Of a stretch of 64,000 nucleotides of DNA, positions 31,486 to 42,235 are shown one piece after another; the first letter of the stretch is position 1, and every line of letters begins with the position of its first letter. The position numbers and the translations under genes were made by a program. The notes beneath the pieces were generated by a model. That model was not told where the DNA came from. It worked only from the letters and a program-made list of their open reading frames with translations, and did not search any database. Source of the stretch: Euglena gracilis (Eukaryota; Euglenida; Euglenophyceae; Euglenales); the NCBI GenBank assembly GCA_039621445.1, contig CP154956.1, positions 2,951,873 to 3,015,872 of the forward strand. Direction: 5' to 3'.

Positions 31486-31764
31486 CAGGCTTCTTTTTAA
31501 GTCAGCAGACCCCCCCCCCCCCGGGGGGAAGGGGGGGTGGTGGGTGGGGTCCGGGCCGGACCCCCCCGGGGGGGGGGGCCCCGCGCCGGAGGCGCTGGGT
31601 ATACCTTTTCGGCGCGAAGCGCCGAAAATTTTTGGAAATTGCCTTTAACGGGCCCGATTTTGGGGGGTCCCCGCCCCCCCCCCCCCCGGGGGGGGTCCCG
31701 CGCCACCCTGGGTGGGTGGGGGGGGACCCCCCCCTCCCCCCCGGGGGTTTTAAAAAGAAGCCTG
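31486..31764. mobile_element. hAT-like MITE, 279 bp
   Basis: The ends are CAGGCTTCTTTTTAAG and TTAAAAAGAAGCCTG with the octamer ACAAGAAG on both sides (31,478-31,485 and 31,765-31,772). The core has the stem TTTTCGGCGCGAAGCGCCGAAAA between long C and G runs. Confidence 0.92.
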
Positions 31765-31771
31765 ACAAGAA

Positions 31772-32411
31772 GCCTTAGTGCAACTGAGGGGAGGGGATCT
31801 CGTGCCTACCTGGGCAGGCATCCCAAGGCAGATGCGAGGCACAAAGATCCGACCTGGGTGGGAGAATACATGGCCGAAAGTGCCTCGCACTCGGCCCCCG
31901 GGGAAATCCATTTTTGGTCCACGCCCAGGCGGGCATCAGACCCCTCTTCCAGGGGGGGGGAGGGCGTGCCTGCCCAGGGGCACCCCTGTCTCCTCCACCG
32001 CCCCCCCCCCCCAGGGTGACTGGTCAAATCCAGCCTGGTTGCCGACCTCCAGCTCTTACCCCAAGAACCCCTCGAGGGGGGTTGGCTGGGCAGGAAGGGC
32101 GGGGGGGGGGGCACGTTTGAATCCGGGGGGCCCCTTCTGTACCGGGGGGGGGGGAATTGGAGGCCGAAAAAATTGATTGGGAAAAAAATGGCTTACAGAA
32201 ATCCTGCCAAAATTCTCCGGCCTTTTTTTGAAAATCCTGTCAAGAAGAGAGAATTGAGGCTGCTTGTTTGCCTGGCTTCCAGGCATCTTGCAAAAAAATC
32301 CTGCCAAATTTTTCCGGGCCATTTTCAGGGTTGGCACCAATTTTTTCGGCTTCCAATTTTGTTGGTTCTAATTTTATCTAGCCCCAATCCCCCCCCCAGT
32401 TGCACTAAGGC
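31772..32411. mobile_element. 640 bp inverted-repeat element adjoining the MITE
   Basis: GCCTTAGTGCAACTG (31,772-31,786) is matched by CAGTTGCACTAAGGC (32,397-32,411), 15 of 15. Inside are GGGCAGGCATCCCAAGGCA and GTGCCTGCCCAGGGGCACC, words also found in the 30.5 and 41.4 kb MITEs. A target duplication is not obvious. Confidence 0.68.
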
Positions 32412-32991
32412 TAAGCCCCCCCCCCCCCCCGGTAGGAAGGCACCCCACGGCACAAGGCACCCCCTCCCCCCAGGGTCGTCACTCCTCCCGGCGCTTGGCC
32501 CCTCCGCCTGAAACACACACTTGGTCGAAACTTGCACCTTGGCCCCCCATTTTCAGGGTCTTGTATGACTTTGGGCATGGCCCGCCGAAACCATTCATAT
32601 GCAAAACTTGACCCGTTGGCTCCCGGGCCATTCCTTAATCGAGTTCTGCACCAATTACTGGGGGTCGAAAAACTTTGGACCTTTTCCCTTCTGATCCAGA
32701 CCCCCCCCCCCCAGGAACCTGTCTCCTTTTCCCGTGGGGGGGGGGGGGCTACTCGAGGCAGCCACACAGCCGCTCTACAGCCGTAAGCACCGGGGACACG
32801 GCGGCATCCAAGTGGGCACAACCAACGGAACCTTCTGCACGCTGTCTCATAATCCAATTGCATTTATTTGAATTCCAAGTCGTGTGTGCCCCCTCTTTTC
32901 CCTGGCACTCGAAACCCCCGCTTGTTCCTCACATTCACCACCTTGCGATCTTGCCTCCCCATTCTTTGGACCTTTTTTGTACCTATTGCAG

Positions 32992-33203
32992 GCTACCTCG
33001 GCCAACCTGACCTTTGGGTGGATCTTGAGGTGTCAGTTGATTTCTTTTCACGTTGCATGGTGGGCAAGGACCAACTGAATCCGGGCCAAGGTTGCGGAGA
33101 AGTGCAGTACCAGTCGGTTGGCCGAGGCATCATCGTTGTCCCCTTGGCGCTGCGCTGTGCTGTGCTGCGCTTGAAAGTGCTGCTGCTGCTGGCGCTGTGC
33201 TGA
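32992..33203 (+). CDS. candidate exon ending in a hydrophobic segment
   Basis: The acceptor is strong: a pyrimidine-rich tract ending TACCTATTGCAG. One frame is open for 70 codons to a TGA: YLGQPDLWVDLEVSVDFFSR, then CMVGKDQLNPGQGCGEVQYQ, then a hydrophobic Leu/Val-rich end. A second frame (ATSANLTFGWILR) would use GAG|GTGTCA as a donor after 13 codons. The long frame is preferred. No family is recognised. Confidence 0.48.
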
Positions 33204-33754
33204 CATCAGGGGCCGTTTCTTTCCTTACTTCTTTCGTTTTGGGTGATTTCCCATTCGTCCCATCGTGAGTGCCAGGGAATGTTGCTGAGGATCTGGCAAA
33301 AAAAAACTAACTTAGACACAGCCAACTGCCAAGTGGTTGGGGGGATTATGGTACAGGTACACTCAATGTTCAGCTGTTTAGCCTCTTCGAACCAGTTTTT
33401 TGAACCCCTTCAGTGTGGAGTCTTCCCAAACGTGCCGAGGAGGCTCCTTGAGCCCCCTGAACATCTTCAAAGGCCCAAAAGCCACCCTCAGCAATCCGTA
33501 ACACTCATTTTTCGAAGTGGCTCACAGAAATTTTGCTTTTTTCTGGCCCCTCACTTCAGGGGAGGGTCATCTGTTGCTGTTTTGCATTTTTTTTTAAGGC
33601 CTCTGGGAGATCGGACCCCCTCCGTCCAGGAGGTGAGGAGACACCCCCTACCTTATACACCTCCCTTGTATCGAGCTCTGGACAGCAAATGTTTTGGACA
33701 TTGATCATTTTTGACATCAAACAGATGAGGGTATCCCCAGACTACCTGGTTTAG

Positions 33755-33898
33755 CAACGTCGGTTGGAACTGGTGCAGTCACTTGCTCGGCCCCTCACGT
33801 TTCTTAAGACCATCCCCATCCCCTCCATATACATCTGGACAAATGTAGTGGGAATTCTAAACCTGCTGATTTGTGCAACGGCATTTGGCACCTCCCAA
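33755..33898 (+). CDS. exon with a transmembrane helix, unknown product
   Basis: CTGGTTTAG precedes it and TCCCAA|GTAACTC follows; it is phase 0 at both ends. The frame reads QRRLELVQSLARPLTFLKTI then PIPSIYIWTNVVGILNLLIC, a basic start, then a clear membrane span. Only this frame is open. It may belong with the exons at 32,992, 34,199 and 37,402, all plus strand with hydrophobic segments, but phases do not chain directly, so at least one exon is missing. Confidence 0.55.
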
Positions 33899-34198
33899 GT
33901 AACTCACCAACGAGTTCGTTCCCGTTATTTTGGCACCCCACCAATGCTTCACAGACACACAAAAAGTTTCGTTGGGACCTGGCATTTGCGCAATTTTTCT
34001 GTTTTTGCCCAAGGACTTTCCTTGTTTCTCCTTTAATTGCACCTTTTAATTTTACTCGATTTAGTCACATTCTAGTTTGGCCGGCGTTGCCAAACCAATA
34101 AAGATAGCAAAGAAACTTCTGGGAAGTCATCAAAGTCATTTTCTTTGCCCCCACAAGCTCCAAAACATCCAGGGCACGACCCCCCCCCCCTTCCACAG

Positions 34199-34289
34199 GG
34201 TTTGGTTTCTTGGCCTAAAATTTGGTTGGGAAACCCACAGGACCGCCATCGTTGGGGTCCTTGGGGCTGGTGCGGGTATTGGTTTTCAG
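34199..34289 (+). CDS. candidate exon with a glycine-rich hydrophobic helix
   Basis: CCCTTCCACAG precedes it and TTTTCAG|GTGCTA follows. The frame reads VWFLGLKFGWETHRTAIVGV then LGAGAGIGFQ, with a Gly-rich membrane-like stretch. Same strand as and 300 bases from the exon at 33,755. 34,300-35,300 shows no supported gene. Confidence 0.4.
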
Positions 34290-35309
34290 GTGCTACAAAA
34301 TCCTCTGAGGGATGATTTTTTTTGGTCTGTTCTATGCCGTTGTCCATTGCTCTTTCCCGTTGATATCCAAAAGAGCAATATTCGGCCAGTATACAAAAAA
34401 TGATTTGTCAAGTGGAAAATAAAAAGTGTTCAGTTGTCTGAGAAGCAAATGTATCAGGTTTTTTGATTTTGTGACAAAATATGTAACTATTTTTCAGTTT
34501 AAATTTTGAATTTTATGTTTTTTTCCCCATCATCATTAATGCTATTGTCCATGTTTACGCAACCAAAACGTACCTCTCCCCTGAGGCTCAAAAATTCAAA
34601 ACTTCAACAATCCTGAAAAGCAGCCATAAGAAACCACGTGCCTGTCTATTTTGCGGTTTTCAACGGAGAGGGACATTCATTTCTCTCTGAAAGTGCGCCT
34701 CCTCCTGCTTTAAGCGGAACAAAGTTGTTGTTGACTGTCCAATTTCAGCCACCCTTTTAGCCGATGGCCGAAAATCACATGAACGCAACGAGAATGTCCC
34801 TCAGAAACGGGGTTTTTGTTTCCCTTAAGGACTGCCTGCAGGACTGTCCTTAGGCCCAACGGCTGGCGGTCGAACGTGCCCAAAAATTGAAAATTGAAAA
34901 GCACATTTTTCGTGGATGGGCAAAGTTCCAGAGATGCCAGCAGTTTTTTCCCCGAAGTGGACTGTTTTTGTCGAAGTATTTTTTAGCCATTTTTTCCTGT
35001 GGATTTTTCAGTGAATGTGGTAAGATAGGATTTTTTGGTCATTGGTTCAGGCACACTTCCAAATGAAAAGCAGTGGGGCTAATAGGCCTGTGGTCGGCCG
35101 GGTGTGTTTTTGGGGGTTGTTTAAACGGGCCCGAATTATATCGCCCCCGAATTCACACGGCCTGCGGACGTTACTGAACGGGCAGCAGAAGTGGATGAGT
35201 TGTCGCAGAAGACACCAGGCACCGCCTCCCCCCCCCGAAGATTTCCGCCTGGCGCACAGAACGGTCCCGTGCCGTGCTATTCTATTCCCCTCCCGCCGCC
35301 CCCCTTCAG

Positions 35310-35439
35310 GGCCTTCTGCCCTGCCCTCCTGTTGGAGCGGCTGCCACCCAAGTGTTCCAGAATTGCGATCTCCATCCTGCTGCTGTTCCGCCCCCCCTTT
35401 GCCTCAGCACGGCCTGATCCACCCCCCCCTTTTTTTTGA
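35310..35439 (+). CDS. candidate terminal exon, low support
   Basis: A CCCCTTCAG acceptor opens a frame AFCPALLLERLPPKCSRIAI then SILLLFRPPFASARPDPP, to a TGA. Two other frames are open and the minus strand is too. A further possible small exon lies at 35,650-35,728 (IRASLRTTFAVSNWKSDPLN, then GTAACC). Confidence 0.28.
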
Positions 35440-36272
35440 ACAGGTCATCTTTTTGGAGAGCTGCAAGGAATGTGGAAAAAGGGCTTGCTTTCCCCCCCTC
35501 ACATTTCTTATGACCGCCCCAAGTCCTTCTCACAGCGCTTTCAAAAGCTTGCCACGGTGTAAATGTGTTGAATTGTGACTAAGCACATCTTAAGCCCTGG
35601 AGGAAACCCCGTGATACAAGAATGTTCTTCGATTTCTTGGCTTAACTCACCGGATCGCTTCCATCATCAGAGCGTCTCTCCGAACCACATTTGCTGTCTC
35701 CAACTGGAAATCTGATCCCCTCAACGTAACCCGCCAATTTTTTTTTTATTTTATTGTTTGGTCACCCTAAGTCGGAGGACGGGTATTTTGTTACTGGGGC
35801 ACAATTGCCGAACACAAAAACTGATCAGTGAAGCGCTTTTTGCTGGAAAAGCACTTTTGGGGAGTTTTGACACAGTGATACTCTTGCTGACTCTGTTTGC
35901 AGACTCAATTCTGTCAATTTCTGTGATTTTTTTTTGTTATTATTGAGCTTTGTTTCCTTTTCCTCACTGGAGTGACGAAGAGGGGTGTCTGTCTTCAGTG
36001 TGTGTTGGCTCCGTTGGGCGGTCATCGTTGGGGGGGTCTTAGGGGAAATGTGAGCTGGGGGACCACGAGGGAACCAGTGCGGGAAGCACACAAGCACACA
36101 GTGAAATGCCCTCGCGCCACAGTTTCGGGTGGAAGGGTCTGCGACGATGGGCCGGAAATCAAGCCCCCCCCCCCCCGCTGCCTCCATGAACACCCCAGGG
36201 CATTGAGGCGGCAGAGCCGTGTGTGCGTTGGCGGGTTGAGCAGTCCAACCCGCCCCCCCCCCCCAACCCCAG

Positions 36273-36355
36273 ACATGGGCCATCGGTGCAGTTCATGAGT
36301 TCTCTGACCGACCAGCGATGGGAACAGCTTCCCCTCGGAGGCCCACGTGGAACAG
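36273..36355 (+). CDS. candidate internal exon
   Basis: CCCCAACCCCAG precedes it and GGAACAG|GTGGGC follows, both good sites. Two frames are open: TWAIGAVHEFSDRPAMGTAS followed by PRRPTWN, and HGPSVQFMSSLTDQRWEQLP. The first looks more natural. The GC-rich block upstream (35,990-36,240) may hold another exon but no frame stands out. Confidence 0.42.
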
Positions 36356-36844
36356 GTGGGCTGGCGGCTGTGCTGAGCCCGGGAGCCAACGAGACACGCA
36401 TGCTTTAATGGATCAACCCACGGATCCGCACACCTCTTGCATTCTCTACTGTGTTCTGTGAGCCGCGTGTGACTGCGTGTAGACTCTGAACTGAGTTAGT
36501 TTTGCCTATATTATGTATGCTGCCTTATGTTGGCTGCTCTGGTGTGTGTAATATTAGCTCTCAAGCAGGCGATTCACCCACTCCAAATCGAATTCCAAAA
36601 CCTTGTTGTTGTTGCTGCTGCTGCTGCTGCTGTTGTTAAGTTCACACACAAAGAGGTCACTTTTTTTTTAAATGAAAAAGGGCCATTGAATTGTATGAAA
36701 ACGCAATTATAAGATTGTGGCCAAACCATGCATACCTGTTCACACCTAATGTGGTTATGGGAGCCCCACCATCACGTCAATACCCCAGAAACCCGCCAGC
36801 TTTAGCTTGACTTGAGCCCCCTCAACACCCACAACTGGGGTCAG

Positions 36845-37054
36845 TTGCCTGTCGCCACCCCCGGGAGTGCCTCCCCTCGTCAGGGCGAACCTTCGCGACG
36901 GAAGCCGCCGTCCTCCGAGTGGCGCCGCTGCAGCGAGCCACGACGCCCCTGACCCGCCCCGTGCCCCTCCCTGGCACACCCATGCCGGGTCCGAGGGCCA
37001 TCGGTTGGCACCCCGACCACTTTGAAGACATTTGCGTGCCGATGCGCATTTTGG
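36845..37054 (+). CDS. GC-rich candidate exon
   Basis: From the GGGGTCAG acceptor one frame is open for 70 codons: ECLPSSGRTFATEAAVLRVA, then PLQRATTPLTRPVPLPGTPM, then GWHPDHFEDICVPMRI. The composition is protein-like and the other frames contain stops or are Pro/Arg shadows. The end is uncertain; GTTTGAG at 37,055 is used. The minus strand is also open for 121 codons. No family is recognised. Confidence 0.42.
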
Positions 37055-37401
37055 GTTTGAGCATGCATTTGCATTCTGTGTGCACATGTGTCTGTGCGCA
37101 CACATGTGAAGATCCACCACCTCTCTCGGACCTGGTGTGTAATTGTGGGGGGGGGACGAGGCTTCCTGAAAATCCGGGATTCAGTCCAAATGCCCGGCAA
37201 AAAAAAGATTTTGGCCGATCCTCATTATCAGCATCAACAACTTGAACAACAACTGGACTGACGAACCTGGTACATGGCCATCAAAATGGACAAATGCACC
37301 CATCTGGATGCGCTGGCTTCTTGCAACCAACGTTCCCGCTGCTTGCTATTCTTAACACCAGAGAACAATAATTATGAAACCCAGCGGTATTCTGGCTTTA
37401 G

Positions 37402-37510
37402 AGGCATCCTTGTCGGAAAGAGGCATATTTTGGAACAAGAACAATCCTGATCATTTTGATCCTGATCAGCATGATCGGGATCAACTTCACCCGGTTCTTC
37501 CAGACAGGAT
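37402..37510 (+). CDS. exon with a transmembrane helix
   Basis: TCTGGCTTTAG precedes RHPCRKEAYFGTRTILIILI then LISMIGINFTRFFQTG, a basic flank, a strong membrane span and a potential N-glycosylation site (NFT). If the donor is the GT at 37,511, a 49-base intron joins it in phase to 37,560. If not, the frame stops at 37,516. No family is recognised. Confidence 0.48.
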
Positions 37511-37559
37511 GTCGTTGACACACCAGGATGATCAATCAGGACCATCATCCTGTTTCCAG

Positions 37560-37636
37560 TTCCAAAACATGTGTGTGATCTGCACGACGTGCTGTGGCAG
37601 AGCTGGCCGGGTGCTGCTATGTGGGGCCGCCATTGA
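37560..37636 (+). CDS. candidate exon after the transmembrane exon
   Basis: CTGTTTCCAG precedes it. In phase with the previous exon it reads PKHVCDLHDVLWQSWPGAAM then WGRH and a TGA. The frame MCVICTTCCGRAGRVLLCG is also open. The very short intron needed makes the join doubtful. Confidence 0.3.
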
Positions 37637-37891
37637 GCGCACACCATCACCACAGATGGGATGGTTTAGGCTTTGCCCCCCCCCCCTTCCCTGGGGCAGG
37701 ATCGTTGACTCGTGTTTTCAGCGCGACCGACTGGGTTTTTGGCCAAAACCCTCTTCGCCGGAGGGGGGGGGGGCAGCAAAAGACCACCAAGTGACCAAAA
37801 ACCAAAGACACACAATTTCTGTTTTTCAAGCCCCTCCCAACTAACCATCCGGTCCTATCCGGTGCTTCACGCTGGGAAGTCTTTTGCACAG

Positions 37892-37978
37892 GGGGAGAGA
37901 TTCCGATCCTGTTTTCCAGATATCAAGCGACTAACTGGTTTTAGGAAGAGTGACAGTGACCCCTCCCTCTGGGTTTTG
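37892..37978 (+). CDS. internal exon, 29 codons, unknown product
   Basis: TTTTGCACAG and TTTTG|GTAAAA are strong splice sites and the exon is phase 0 at both ends. The frame reads GERFRSCFPDIKRLTGFRKS then DSDPSLWVL. It lies about 250 bases after the possible exon at 37,560. Product unknown. 38,000-39,240 has no convincing exon, apart from a weak hydrophobic frame near 38,078. Confidence 0.55.
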
Positions 37979-39248
37979 GTAAAATATTGTACACTCTGAG
38001 GTCAAATTGGGTGGGCACTGCTTGGTTCCCTTTTCACCTGTGGTGCATACTCACTGCTGCCTTTTCTGTTCTGAAGATTGGCTGGGATACAACCACTATG
38101 CATCTTTGTTATTAGCTGGCATGGTGCGGTATTTTGTGGATATGTTCCTCCCCCTCCCCCACGGTGACCATTTGGTTTGACTCAGAATCTGCAGCTTTTC
38201 TGCCACCACAAGCACTGGTGACTAAAATGGGTATCCTCACCATGTTGCAATTTGCAATTTGCCAAGGCCCTCCATATATCTCTATATAACTATTTTTGGG
38301 AGGAGGGCTGAGGGTCACCTCCCTCATTTACGGTAACTTTTCTGTGAAGCAACGGACAAGGAACGTCTCAGTGAGAGTGATCATGACTTGAAAAAGATTT
38401 GTTTGACAGTTTTCAGCGCTTCTGAGTGGCAACTGCATGCAGCACAACAATGCCAGACGATAAAAGTCTATTTGAACCCGCTGTCATTTCTGCGGGTAGC
38501 TGCCATTTCAATATTTCTGTGGGTCACCGGGGGGGGGGGCGCAAACGCGATTTTTTTTGCGTTTTTCAATTTCGGCATAATTTGCATTTTCTGTGTTTTT
38601 GTTGCGTTTTTTGCTGTTTTTTTTCGGGCCTTTTGTATTTTTGCTGGAAATTTTCTGGTTTTTTTTCACCATGAATAAATTCCTTTTTTTGGCCTCGATT
38701 TCCCCTGAGACCAGAAAAATTTGTCAAATTTTTTGGCATGCTTGCATTTTTTGGTCGACAAAATTTTTATTTTTATGCAAAATGAAACATATTGCCCAGC
38801 GAGAATTTTTTTAAGGGGAGCTCCTAAAGCATTTTAACATTTTTATATGCAACTTGTTTTTTTTACTTTCTTTTGCATTTTTTTTGCACTTTTCTATTTC
38901 TTTTTAAGGTCCATGTTGTGTCACCCTAATTACATGCATCTAAAACCTCCAATTTTGATCCCCTCCCCCCCAGGCGCTTGGCTCCCCATCCTTGTTACAA
39001 ATAAACTTGGCCCCCAAAGTCGGCCTTTGTCCTTAACTTACAACTTCGGCCCCCATTTTTAGACTTCTGGCCCATTTTGTGCTAGGTCTGCCGAAATTCG
39101 TAACCTTGTCCCCCAAGCTTTATTTTCAATTGCCCGGGGCCAAGCACCCAGCGGGGAGGTACCTCAAGACGGACACCCCTGCTCACCTCAATCATCAATC
39201 TCACAAGGTTACGACACTCCACGCTCGCGTTGCTGCTTTCCACCCCAG

Positions 39249-39357
39249 GTTGTGCCATGTCTGATGCGGTTGGGCGCCGTGTTCGTCATCACGCTGGTGG
39301 TCTCGGTGATCGTCAGCGCCACCGCGACCTGGGGGCTGACCTACAGCACCTCCTACG
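39249..39357 (+). CDS. N-terminal signal-anchor exon, second receptor-cyclase family gene
   Basis: After TTTCCACCCCAG the frame holds MRLGAVFVITLVVSVIVSAT then ATWGLTYSTSYG. This is a short basic start, a membrane span, and the first residues of an ectodomain. It is about 80 per cent identical at DNA level to the exon at 51,659-51,762, including the flank CAATCTCA upstream. In that copy the donor is G|GTGAAC; here the same place reads G|GCGGCC, so this copy needs a GC donor or the one at 39,410 (GAG|GTGGGG), or is damaged. No matching second exon was found nearby. Confidence 0.68.
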
Positions 39358-39776
39358 GCGGCCCAGACCCCCTCCCCAGGGATGCACATGGGAAGCCCTT
39401 TGGTTTGAGGTGGGGCACAGGGCACAACCTCTCCCCCTCCTCTTCTTGTGTTGGGAGGGGTGGTCCGACCCCCACCCCTCCTTCGCCAATATCGCGACAG
39501 CCAAGCGGGGATAAAAGTAGCAACAGAGATACTGTAAATTGTGCTTTTCCTCAGATTTTCCTCATTTGCTCTGTTTTTGAGTGCTTTTTGGCATTTTTGT
39601 ACTTTTTGACAATCTTAACTGTTTGAAAAATTTGCAGTTGAATTTTATTTCTTATTCTTTATTTTATTTTTTTGAAGTTGTTCACAAGGTGCCAGAAGAT
39701 TTGTTCTCCCACCAAAAACTGATGCTGAAGTTTCTTTTTCCAATAGGGGACTTCTTTTTTTCAGGATGATAACAGG

Positions 39777-39815
39777 CTTTTCTTTGAATTACATTAAATG
39801 TAATTCAAAGAAAAA
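39777..39815. repeat. perfect hairpin
   Basis: TTTTCTTTGAATTACATT and its reverse complement lie either side of a single A. A perfect 18-19 bp palindrome in AT-rich spacer. Confidence 0.9.
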
Positions 39816-40068
39816 TAAGAAGTTGAACTAGTTTCTCTCTCTGTCCTCGTTGTGTTCCCCCCCTCAAAAGGAACCCCTTTCAAAACGTTTCCTTTTATTT
39901 TTGAGTTTTTGTTTTTTTCAGAATATTTGGCAAAACAACAATAAGCGAAAGAATATGGAGGGTCTGACATATAATTGCAAGTAATATACTACCGAAAATT
40001 GTTTTTTTGTCCACTAGACTGTTGGAATTGAATCGCATTCTCCAAAATCATTTCAAATTACCAAAACT

Positions 40069-40104
40069 GAGATACCAACCCCTCTTGGGGGGGGTTGGTA
40101 TCTC
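40069..40104. repeat. short perfect hairpin with C/G core
   Basis: GAGATACCAACCCC pairs with GGGGTTGGTATCTC around a TCTTGGGG loop. Confidence 0.9.
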
Positions 40105-40963
40105 GCCACCCATAGCACGTTTAACCCTAAAATTTGAACAACCTTCGTCCCTGCTTTCAACCTTGGATGTTTGGCATTTGTCACAGGTGCACAAGTGGCG
40201 TCCCCTGCCAGATGGCACGCGGGGCCAAGTTTCCCCTGGGACACCTTGGCGCAAGGTTTTCTCCCGTGTATTTTTTTCGACCCCCAAAGAAAAAATACGA
40301 ATGATTCTCTTGGTATCAAATGCATCCATAAAATCCAGCCGATTTTTTGAATCACCGGGATAAAATTTTTGTGAATATGTGTTGTAAATATTTGGATCAA
40401 AAAGAATGGTGCTTTTGAATATACAAAATTGATTTTCCAGTGTGATGGGGAAATTGGGGTATTTCCCCTCTGAAAAATGCCGGGAAAAGTGTGTAACTTT
40501 GCAGCTGTCGGGATTTTTTCCAAAGAAAGGAATCTTTCGCAAAAAAGTTGACCCAAAATGTGGCATTTTTTTTTTGCCATTTCTTCTCCCCTGTGGGTTT
40601 GGTTTGGCATGGATGACCCGAAATGTGGCGTCCATCCAACGAACAAAAACAAAAACAAAAACAAAAACGTCCAACGAACAGCAGGTGGTGCAGTCCGAAC
40701 AGGAAATAGGCGAAATTCCACTTATTGCAAAAAAGTTGCAGTCCTAACAGGGGGTGTTCGTTGGACAAGGGAGGGTGCATAAATTACTGCATTGGCAAGG
40801 ATAAATTTTGATATTCTGGACCAAATTTCTGTTAAAATATGTAAACCTAAACCTAACCTATTGACCATTTATTTGTCTCTTTGTTGCAGCAAAAAACAAT
40901 AGGCTTCAAAATGAGCCTCGGATACTGGCCCCGGTGTGACTTTTAGAGCTGTGCTTTTGCACC

Positions 40964-41302
40964 TTGGGCCCAACCACAACAAGAGTGTGCACCGTCTCAC
41001 AGCAGATTACACAGTTTGAAGGAGCGGCTTTTGGCAGTGTTTGGTTTCCCATTTACCCACATTTCTTTCATGCGGATCCACATCCCCATACGTTCTTGCG
41101 AACACGCAAGACATACCGCCTTTCCACCCTGCCAGACCACGGGGAGGCCTTAGTGTGTGGCTGTGGGTGGGTTGCAGCCGGAGTGCCGGAGGAGGTGGCG
41201 GGCACTCTTGGCGGTCTGCCCTCCGCTGCCGAGGACGACACAGCTGCAGGGGGGCCGGGCCGGGCAAGGGTGGGAGGGGAGTGGCACGGGGGGGGGGGGT
41301 GA
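40964..41302 (+). CDS. coding-like ORF, exon borders uncertain
   Basis: One frame is open for 112 codons. Its second half (AGVPEEVAGTLGGLPSAAED then DTAAGGPGR) is strongly protein-like and follows a GTTGCAG acceptor at 41,177, so the real exon may be only 41,178-41,257. The minus strand is open but Pro-rich. It lies 1.9 kb downstream of the receptor start at 39.26 kb and could belong to that gene. Confidence 0.38.
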   Translation: MGPTTTRVCTVSQQITQFEGAAFGSVWFPIYPHFFHADPHPHTFLRTRKTYRLSTLPDHGEALVCGCGWVAAGVPEEVAGTLGGLPSAAEDDTAAGGPGRARVGGEWHGGGG

Positions 41303-41333
41303 GGGTTTGGAGGTCGGCGGCCCCCCAACCCAG

Positions 41334-41404
41334 GGAAGCACTTCATGACCAGCCGGGGCAGCTCACTTCGCGTGCAAGGAGACCCCGGGGCACTGCAGGA
41401 CAAG
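41334..41404 (+). CDS. candidate internal exon with a GC donor
   Basis: CCCCCAACCCAG precedes KHFMTSRGSSLRVQGDPGAL then QDK, phase 0, and the exon is followed by AAG|GCAAGT, the consensus form of a GC-AG donor. The MITE at 41,424 sits just inside the following intron. Confidence 0.45.
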
Positions 41405-41423
41405 GCAAGTCGCGTGCCCGCGG

Positions 41424-41725
41424 CAGGCTGTATTTTAGTCGGGTGCCGACCCCACCCCCCGGGGGGGGGGGTGCCTGCCTGGGCAGGCACCCCAAGGCAC
41501 TCCAAATCCGACCCCCCCGGGGGGGGGGGTAGGGCACACGGCCAAAAGTGCCCCAGCACAACCCCAGCGCCAAACGCGCCGGGGATCCAGAAATGGCCTA
41601 ATTTTTTAAAAAAAAGGAATGTGCCCGGGCACAGGCCGAAATCCGACCCCCCCCCCCCGGTAGTGCCTGCCTCACAGGCACTCCGAACCCCCCCTCCCTC
41701 CCCCGGGTTGGTAAAAAACAGCCTG
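41424..41725. mobile_element. hAT-like MITE, 302 bp
   Basis: The ends are CAGGCTGTATTTTAGTC and GGTAAAAAACAGCCTG with octamer GCCCGCGG on both sides (41,416-41,423 and 41,726-41,733). Subterminal GGTGCCTGCCTGGGCAGGCACC and a C/G-run core match the 30.5 kb element. Confidence 0.92.
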
Positions 41726-42235
41726 GCCCGCGGCCCGAAACCTCATCCCCTCGCATTCCACCCAGCGCCAACGGTGGTGACCCATGCACGCACCCCCCCC
41801 TCAATGAGGAAGTAGGTAGCACCCCCCAATCCAGGCACATCTACCCCCACCCTCCAATGGGGCAGCACCCCCACCATCCATGTCCAAATTGATTTTAACC
41901 CCAGCCCCTCCCCCCCCTTTCCTCCTCGGGGCCAAGAAACACCCATGAAACACCCAAACCATACAAATCCCACCACGTTCAAAAAGTGCCAACAAATGGT
42001 CAAAAACATCCAAAAGTGCAAAAAAAATGCAATTTTATGATTTTTTTTTCATTTTTTTTTGTGGAAGGTAGTTTTTGACAGAAATGACCTAAAGTTGCCA
42101 AAAATGGTTGAACGTATGCATTCAAAATTTTTTCGTTGCAAAACCTCGCGGGCGATTTTTTTATTATAAAAAAACATTGTTAGAAATAAATGAAAACAAC
42201 GTCAAAATACAGGTGTGCCCACTATTGCCCCCCCT

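Noticed and set aside
40397-40721. Minus-strand frames with Phe/Val repeats
   Set aside because: Produced by the AAAACA repeat at 40,645-40,672 and T-rich flanks.
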